NCBI GenBank assembly: GCA_905250075.1
Contig: CAJNOP010000079.1
Span: 319,698-383,697 of the forward strand
DNA length: 64,000 nucleotides
Reading direction: 5' to 3'
DNA from: Rotaria sp. Silwood1
Taxonomy: Eukaryota > Rotifera > Eurotatoria > Philodinida > Philodinidae
Positions within the stretch are counted from its first letter, which is position 1. Each line of letters opens with the position of its first letter. The notes under the pieces were generated by a model that was given only the letters and a program-made list of their open reading frames with translations, was not told the origin of the DNA and ran no database searches. A program made the translations under genes and the position numbers. Of this stretch, positions 58,413 to 64,000 are shown one piece after another.

Positions 58413-58946
58413 ATGGATCGATATAATCTTCTTTTTATCATGTTCTCCTTTGTTACCATCAGCAGCGGCGGAACGATTCCATTTGACCCAGAAAACTTTG
58501 ATGACTTCGCTCCTACTTCTATAGGCTATATGAAAGACAATTGGAATGTCTATTTTAGCAATGAGAAAGTTGCTGATGCATTAGCACACTCATTTCAAGA
58601 TCTTGGCTTTGGATACGGCAAAGATGCATGGCATGTGTTTTATTTCGGCGAGAAAATACCGGATGCAATGCCTTCATCATTTCAAATACTTAGACCCTAC
58701 GCTGGTTACGCCAGAGATTCATGGTATGTGTACTATTTCGGAAAGAAGATACCATATGCAAAGCCTTCATCATTTCAAATAATTCAACCATACGTTGGTT
58801 ACACCAAAGATATATGGAATGTTTATTATTTCGGAGAGAAAGTGCCAGATACTACTCCTCATACATTTCAATCCCTGGGCAATGGTTATGGTAAAGATAG
58901 CTGGTCAATGTATTTTCATGGAAAGAAAATGGATCGGTATCCCTGA
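58413..58946 (+). CDS. Secreted DKNYY-repeat protein
   Basis: 177 aa, single exon, start at the ATG giving a signal peptide (MDRYNLLFIMFSFVTISS, cleavage near the following Gly/Thr). The rest is five tandem repeats of about 32 residues, of the form GYxKDxWxVYYFGEKIPDAxPxSFQIL. This is the pattern of the DKNYY family, known mainly from bacteria, where function is unresolved. Five repeats with Trp at the DKNYY core (KDNWNVYF, KDAWHVFYF, RDSWYVYYF, KDIWNVYYF, KDSWSMYF). The context (telomere-type tracts on both sides, mobile elements) fits an acquired subtelomeric gene. Extracellular location is inferred from the signal peptide only. Confidence 0.75.
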   Translation: MDRYNLLFIMFSFVTISSGGTIPFDPENFDDFAPTSIGYMKDNWNVYFSNEKVADALAHSFQDLGFGYGKDAWHVFYFGEKIPDAMPSSFQILRPYAGYARDSWYVYYFGKKIPYAKPSSFQIIQPYVGYTKDIWNVYYFGEKVPDTTPHTFQSLGNGYGKDSWSMYFHGKKMDRYP

Positions 58947-59102
58947 TGAAGAATTGTGGACCTCATTCGAAAATTTTATTTTTGATTTATTTTATTCTAT
59001 GGTTCAATAGTTCTCATGAACAAACAAAAACATAATGCATCAAAGATTTTTTTCAACTGTTGGAAAATGGCCGGATCAATTCTTTCATTCTATTCGAACA
59101 TT

Positions 59103-59178
59103 CTGGGTGTGGGTGTGAAATCGGATATTTGGAGTTCTCATCAACTCTCACACCCACACCCACCCACATCCACCCTCA
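59103..59178. repeat. Short head-to-head telomere-type pair
   Basis: GGGTGTGGGTGTGA at 59105-59118 is mirrored by TCACACCCACACCC at about 59150-59163, with CCCACCCACATCCACCC following. Confidence 0.7.
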
Positions 59179-59552
59179 AGGATATATAAGGTAGCAAGGA
59201 AAAAACATCTATTATTAATAGCTTCACCCTTTACGTTATATATTTAAGGACTAAATAGTTCTTTTATAACAGAATATTATGTGATGCGCGATTCACTTTT
59301 TTAATTTAGTATTTGATTTAAGAGAGTTTTTCAATGTAACCCAAATACCTTAGTATTACAAGGAATAGTAAAATGCTATGTTTACTAATAAATAATAGAC
59401 TACACGTAACATTGATTCATAGAAGATCAGGGGTTAAAGATCATAGAATAGTATTGTACTTTCATTCCTTTTCGAGCAATAGATTCATTACTATTTTAAT
59501 GTGAATAATAGACTAACAGCTTCGAAGTGAATTTTTTTAATGTTTTATTGTA

Positions 59553-61428
59553 CACGGTTGGAAAAAATATTTTTCCAGGGGAAACCGGGCGGTAACACCA
59601 TCATTTTAAATAGAGTAAATGATGAATTTTATACCAAATGAAAGCTCGTGAAAAACGGGATTTATTGATACGAAATAGTCAGGGTTATGAAGACCTTAGT
59701 GTGTTAAACTCTTGAAGTTTACATAATTCTGTAAAATGTAAAAGTTATAATCTCCTTTTACCAACTTGAAAGACAAAAACAAAGAAATTTTCTTAGAAAA
59801 AATTAAAATGGCAATGTTCTAGTGATCATACAGCGTAGCCTCGACTGAAAGGATATTATTATCTTTTCGCATTCTATTGTCTATGCCTTGTGGTAGAGGT
59901 TAGTAAAAACGACTTTTTTGTTTTTCTTCTCGGAGACAGTTATGAAAGAAAAAGATTAAAATAGTTCGTGAAGTGGTATATAAGATCCTTTTCTGATCGA
60001 TATATATCATAAAAAGAGAATATATTTTTCTGGTAAATAGACGAATTTCTATTACTTGAAAAGGGCTCATGCTTATGATACTGAACAAGAGAGAATGATT
60101 GACAGAATTAAATGCATCGCTTTTCGTGCAGCTCGCGATGCTGGTGCAACATTTATTAATCGACAATGGATCGCGGACAAAATTCACCGCACAACTAGAT
60201 TTGTTACAGCATGGTGGGAAAAATCATATGACCGATGTTTTACTGATTATTCAAACGCTGGTTGCAAGCTCAAATTATCACAAACAAGTCAAGACATCAT
60301 TCATAAAGCAAGTGGTCGACAAAGAAATAGTTGTTCTATTGTGGCGAAAGAGATTGCAAAAGAGCAAAAGAAGTACGTCACTGGAAGAACAATCAATAAT
60401 TATCGTCATAGAGAAGGATTGAAGCCATCCCATGTTATTCCAAAGCCATTAAAATCTGAAACTCATATATCAAATCGTTTATGGCTATGCGACTGCTTAG
60501 AAGATTGGACTGAAGAGGGTTTTCTTCAACTCTCACTATCTGACGAGTTTTATGTCTGGCTTGTGCGTACACCAATTTATCAAAATGATAGAATTTGGAT
60601 CTTAAGTGCCGAAGATATTGAAGAAGATGAAAGATACCGTGAAATGGTTCAAAATCAAATATGCATTGGGATTTTTATCATTTTTACTTATAAGAGATTA
60701 CTTTGGGTGATTAAAGATAAACGTGAATCTTGAACTAGTGAATATTTTCATGACATAATTGTAACTCAAAATGTAATACCTTTTCTAAATAATGAAGAAA
60801 ATGTTATTGATCCCGATGAAGTTACATTTGTTCATGATAAGGCCCCATGTATGCAAGCAAATAAAACCCAATATTTGCTTCAAGACAAAAATGTTAAGTT
60901 TTGAGGTAATGATATCTGGCCGGGAAATTGACCTGATCTCGATGTGGCAGAATGTATTGGATCGATAATCAAAGATGAAGTTGAGAAAAAAATGTCATCA
61001 GAAACTGGAAATAATCGGTATCTTGAAGACATACTCAAAATGCACATTACAAATGTTTTGACCAATAATGAAACACATACTGACTTATTTGAAACACTTT
61101 TACTTTCGTATCCATCACGTTATCGTGCAGTGAAGAATTCTAACGGTCGTCACATTCATTATTGATTCTATTCATACAATGATGAATAAATAAACTACTT
61201 GGAACACATTTAGTTCAAATTTTACCATGCAGATAGTTTTTCTCTTACTTCATGTCAATGAAATGTTATAGATTTCGAGAGTTTAATTCATTGAGGTCTT
61301 CATAACCCTTACTATTTAGTATGAGTAAATTTCGTTTCTCACGAGCTTTCATTTGGTATAAAATTCATCATTTACTCTACTTAAAATGATGGTGTTACCC
61401 TCCTGGAATAATATTTTTTCCAACTGTG
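59553..61428. mobile_element. Tc1/mariner element, 1,876 bp
   Basis: Termini CACGGTTGGAAAAAATA and ATTTTTTCCAACTGTG are inverted and flanked by TA (59551-59552 and 61429-61430). The inverted repeats extend for about 150 bp (ACGAGCTTTCATTTGGTATA on the right has its complement on the left). It contains one degenerate transposase gene. Confidence 0.88.
60095..61165 (+). pseudogene. Tc1/mariner transposase, degenerate (DD37E-like spacing)
   Basis: The frame starts MIDRIKCIAFRAARDAG and stays open to 60733, with a helix-turn-helix-like N-terminus and LSLSDEFYVWLVRTP as the first catalytic Asp region. Three in-frame TGA stops follow, at about 60731, 60902 and 60929. Beyond them the second Asp (FVHDKAPCMQANKTQ) and the last acidic residue (PDLDVAECIG) remain in the same frame. 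Counting from the VHD Asp to the Glu of DVAE gives 37 intervening residues, matching the DD37E subgroup rather than DD34D mariners. It is inactive as written; the stops look like substitutions at Trp or Ser positions. Confidence 0.8.
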
Positions 61429-61920
61429 TATGTTCCAAATAGCGAAAGAATCATTTTAAAAAAAGATAACTCCAGTATTGAGGTTCCCATCCATTCTTAA
61501 TATAGTGTCATATCTTTATTCTTTAATGTACCAGTGGTTTTGTTTTCACTATTTGGACGGTAAAATAAAAGTTTTAAAAAATTTCACTCTGAAGTTGTTA
61601 GTTTTATTTACATTAAAACAGCAATGAATCTATTCTTTGGGCGGAAATGAAACTGCACTACTAGTCTATGATTCTTAACGCCTAATCTTCTATGAATCAA
61701 TATTACGTGTAACCTACTATTTATCAGCAAAAAATGCATTTTACTACTCCTCGTAATACTGAGTTATTCAGATTATAGCTATTTTGCAGCAGTTTTAATA
61801 CGTTATCTCTGTCAACGTAGTAAAACGTCCAAAATTAAGAGTTATAGCGCGTTTATATGAAAAATACGTTAAAATGTTTTCCTGAAAACTGCTGTAACGC
61901 TGTTCAAGTATAGACGAAAA

Positions 61921-62325
61921 AGGGTGTGGGTGTGATGTGTGTGTAGGTGTGTGTGGTTGTGGGAGCTGGTGTGGGGTGATGATGTGGGTATGTGACTGAC
62001 CCGAACTTATACCCACACCTACACCCGACAGCCACACCCATCCACACCTACACCCGACAGCCACACCCATCCACACCTACACCCGACTGCCACACCCACC
62101 CGCACCCACAGACCCACGCCCACATCCATCCACACCCACACAACCCGCCCACATCCACTCACCCACACAACCCGCCAACATCCACTCACCCACACGCACA
62201 CGCACATCCACTCCCACACTCCACATCCGCCCACACCCCACACCCACACCCTCACCCACACCCACACCCACACCCACACCCACACCCTCACCCACACCCA
62301 CACTCACACCCACACCCCATACCCC
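61921..62325. repeat. Head-to-head telomere-type repeats, long C-rich side
   Basis: A short degenerate TGTGGG side (61921-61990) is followed by about 310 bp of CCCACA-type units. These become purest near 62236-62315 (CCCACACCCACACCCACACC). A local duplication (CACCTACACCCGACAGCCAC at about 62015 and about 62046) lies at the start of the C-rich side. Open frames here are low complexity. Confidence 0.82.
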
Positions 62326-62769
62326 GGATCCGTTGCAGTTTGCGACGGAATCCCTTGAAATCCTTAGTGATGTTGATCTGATTCGACTTGGTTGGTGTCG
62401 GAATCCTGCGCATGAGAATCCGTGTCAGATTGTGTCGGAAAAAATCTAGTGGTCGGATATAAAAGGATTTGATATCCATCCGACAGGTTCTGACCCCCCG
62501 TGATCCTCTTGAGGAAGTATTTTTCTCATGGAAAAAATGGTACGAACGTTTTTCTTAATGATTTTTCCTGTATTATCATTTTTCATGCATGTGTTGTTTC
62601 GTTCTTCTAATTTAATCTTTTAAAACGGAGCATTTTTGACCTTAACTATTGAATTCCGCGTAAAATTTTCATTTATCTCATCGATTGAAAAGTTGTCCAA
62701 CCCTCTATTAATAATATGTCATGGTTCTTTTTAGTAATAAAAGAAAAAAGTGGGATCATTAAATATATT
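62326..62769. other. No gene seen
   Basis: Higher-GC stretch at about 62326-62510 (GACGGAATCCCTTG, GTCGGAATCC) of unknown origin, possibly a repeat fragment, then the AT-rich 3' flank of the hydrolase gene. Confidence 0.4.
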
Positions 62770-63102
62770 TTATGATCCTCGATAGATACTATAACCAAAT
62801 TTATTAAGTAAAAGGGGTACATGATAATGAGCTGTATCTTTAGTACAAAATTCAATAGTAACAGAAGGAAAAAATCCATCAGGCATATAAGAATCTATAT
62901 CAAATATAAGACGCCATCGACCTGGTTGCCATTTGTCTATGGGAACTAAATCAAATGCACGACCATCATCATTAGTCTTTGTTGCTGTTGTTGGCATTGA
63001 TATCCATTCTCGATTTATAAAATTCTCAACTCGAACTGGCACATTAGGAGCTGGTTGACCACATGATAAATCTAGAATATGTGTAGTTAAAGTCTTAGCC
63101 AT
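62770..63102 (-). CDS. 5-hydroxyisourate hydrolase
   Basis: Single exon, 110 aa, the usual length for the transthyretin-related enzyme. It hydrolyses 5-hydroxyisourate, the product of urate oxidase, to OHCU. Diagnostic features: LTTHILDLSCGQPA near the N-terminus (catalytic His), the DDGRA motif with its Arg, HYHVPLLLNKFGYS and the C-terminal tetrapeptide YRGS that separates the enzyme from transthyretin. The ATG directly follows TTTCTAG on the minus strand, a good splice-acceptor context. It could therefore receive a trans-spliced leader or a 5' untranslated exon. It lies 111 bp downstream of urate oxidase on the same strand. No peroxisomal signal of the usual SKL type is seen at its C-terminus. 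Confidence 0.93.
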   Translation of the reverse strand: MAKTLTTHILDLSCGQPAPNVPVRVENFINREWISMPTTATKTNDDGRAFDLVPIDKWQPGRWRLIFDIDSYMPDGFFPSVTIEFCTKDTAHYHVPLLLNKFGYSIYRGS

Positions 63103-63213
63103 CTAGAAATTATTGAAATAAAAGTAAGAATAAGCACCATTAGTTAATAATCAAGAAAAAATAAGCGAGAGGATCACAAAAAGAAAAAATAAAAAAAAAA
63201 GATTGAGTCAATT

Positions 63214-63911
63214 TTAAATTTTTGATAAAAATGATCCTTTTGATGACGATCTTGTTAATGCACATTGTACATAACCATGAGGTTCATCAATAGGCATAAA
63301 TATTTCATTTATATTTTCTTCACCAAAACGAGTTAAATCAACAGGTAAACAATGAAGATTTGGCATTGTAAAATGAATTTTACTTATTGATTTAACATTA
63401 TTTAAAATAAGTTTACCCATATCATACAGTGTATGTTGAACACTTTCTGATTCATGTTCAGCAAATACATCAATCATTAATGAACGAATTTGTTGACGAG
63501 TTTGATCAAAATCAATTAGTGCTGACCCATCTTCATATGTCCAAAGAGCTTGAACAGATGTGCCAAAAAGACGATCAGTTGATTCAGTTAATGTTGTTAA
63601 TGAACCTCTATAAAAGTTCACAAAACTTGAATTAGCTGTTTTCATTATCTTTAAATCTTTAAGACCAGATACGATTGAAAAACTGCCATGTCTTGAACGT
63701 TTAACAGTTGTTAATTGTACTTCATTGCTTGTTTGAATAAATGATGTTGGATGGCGAACTTTATTTGATGTAACTATATGTGACCATGCCTTACTTTCAA
63801 TATCAACGTAAACAGTGGATATTTGAGAATGATGCTCAAGTAAATAATTAACAAGATGTTTTCCAAAATCTTCAATTGATTTTGTGCTTGTACGTTGTGC
63901 CAAATAATAGA
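63214..63911 (-). CDS. Urate oxidase (uricase), 3' part
   Basis: The last exon of a uricase gene, entering at a splice acceptor (ATTTCAG, 63912 side) and ending TAA at 63214. About 230 residues remain. The N-terminal tunnelling-fold part, including the active-site Lys/Thr, would lie upstream beyond the window edge. Recognisable segments are YYLAQRTSTKSIEDFGKHL, SLTTLTESTDRLFGTSVQALW and NLHCLPVDLTRFG. The C-terminus SKI resembles a type 1 peroxisomal signal. It oxidises urate to 5-hydroxyisourate, the substrate of the neighbouring hydrolase. The frame is intact as far as seen. Confidence 0.9.
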
Positions 63912-64000
63912 CTGAAATATTTTAGAACAAAAAAAAAGAAATTAAATCTTTTTTTAAGGGGGGCCCCCCCTCAGGAACGAACTTTGTTATTTTTCATCCG
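63912..64000. other. Intron edge with odd G/C homopolymers
   Basis: Presumed intron upstream of the uricase exon. GGGGGGCCCCCCC at about 63958-63970 is unlike anything nearby and could be a mobile-repeat tip or an assembly artefact. Confidence 0.35.

Larger units (their letters stand above)
59349..61763. mobile_element. Inverted-repeat element hosting a mariner insertion
   Basis: About 59349-59505 is a diverged reverse complement of about 61607-61763. Landmarks are ACACGTAACATTGATTCATA on the left and TATGAATCAATATTACGTGT on the right, and ATAGATTCATTACT on the left with CAATGAATCTATTC on the right. Between them lies a separate Tc1/mariner element (59553-61428). Without that insertion the host element would be about 540 bp, MITE sized. 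No coding region of its own. Confidence 0.72.

Noticed and set aside
61992..62381. Thr/His/Pro-rich open frame over the second long repeat tract
   Set aside because: Same artefact of CCCACA repeats.

Overview
The window looks like a piece of a bdelloid rotifer genome. The main evidence is repeated tracts of (TGTGGG)n and its complement; TGTGGG is the telomere repeat known from bdelloids. Supporting signs are many short spliceosomal introns (about 50-65 bp), very AT-rich ordinary animal genes, a mixture of DNA transposons and MITEs, and genes that look acquired from fungi or bacteria. The species cannot be named from the sequence alone.

Layout. 1-3250: palindromic repeats, then a long head-to-head telomere-repeat tract. 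3883-5504: a four-exon gene for a von Willebrand A domain protein ending in PAR-binding (PBZ-type) zinc fingers. 6275-10137: telomere-like tracts, a hAT-type MITE and a GGAATTCC-rich foldback element. 10249-18737: a giant gene (about 2,100 residues) joining a RanBP2-type zinc finger, a microbial-type poly(ADP-ribose) glycohydrolase (PARG) domain, a possible ADP-ribosyltransferase-like domain and about 16 PBZ-type fingers; one frameshift interrupts it. 19299-20522: a decayed LINE reverse transcriptase cut off at a telomere-repeat tract. 21549-39012: three ordinary animal genes with many introns: a USP20/USP33-type deubiquitinase (20 exons, 892 aa), a GT31 beta-1,3-glycosyltransferase (3 exons, 407 aa) and an O-GlcNAcase (14 exons, 735 aa). 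39826-46966: a 3 kb long-TIR element, a short palindromic element, a topoisomerase II pseudogene and unidentified gene debris. 46968-47067 is an assembly gap.

48371-52475: two divergently arranged genes, a copper nitrite reductase (NirK) and a CYP55/P450nor-type nitric oxide reductase. Together they would make a fungal-style mitochondrial denitrification route, nitrite to NO to N2O. The P450 has a mitochondrial-type leader and two introns. The NirK frame is broken by a single TAA. 53364-55515: a nearly intact piggyBac element. 56559-62325: more telomere-like tracts, a secreted DKNYY-repeat protein, and a Tc1/mariner element nested in another inverted-repeat element. 62770-63911: 5-hydroxyisourate hydrolase and the 3' part of urate oxidase, on the same strand 111 bp apart; they catalyse consecutive steps of urate breakdown.

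In overall character, both ends look subtelomeric or accessory (telomere repeats, mobile elements, probable horizontally acquired genes), while the middle holds vertically inherited genes. The most interesting points are the denitrification pair, the PARG/PBZ giant protein with its PBZ-bearing neighbour, and the repeated head-to-head telomere tracts.
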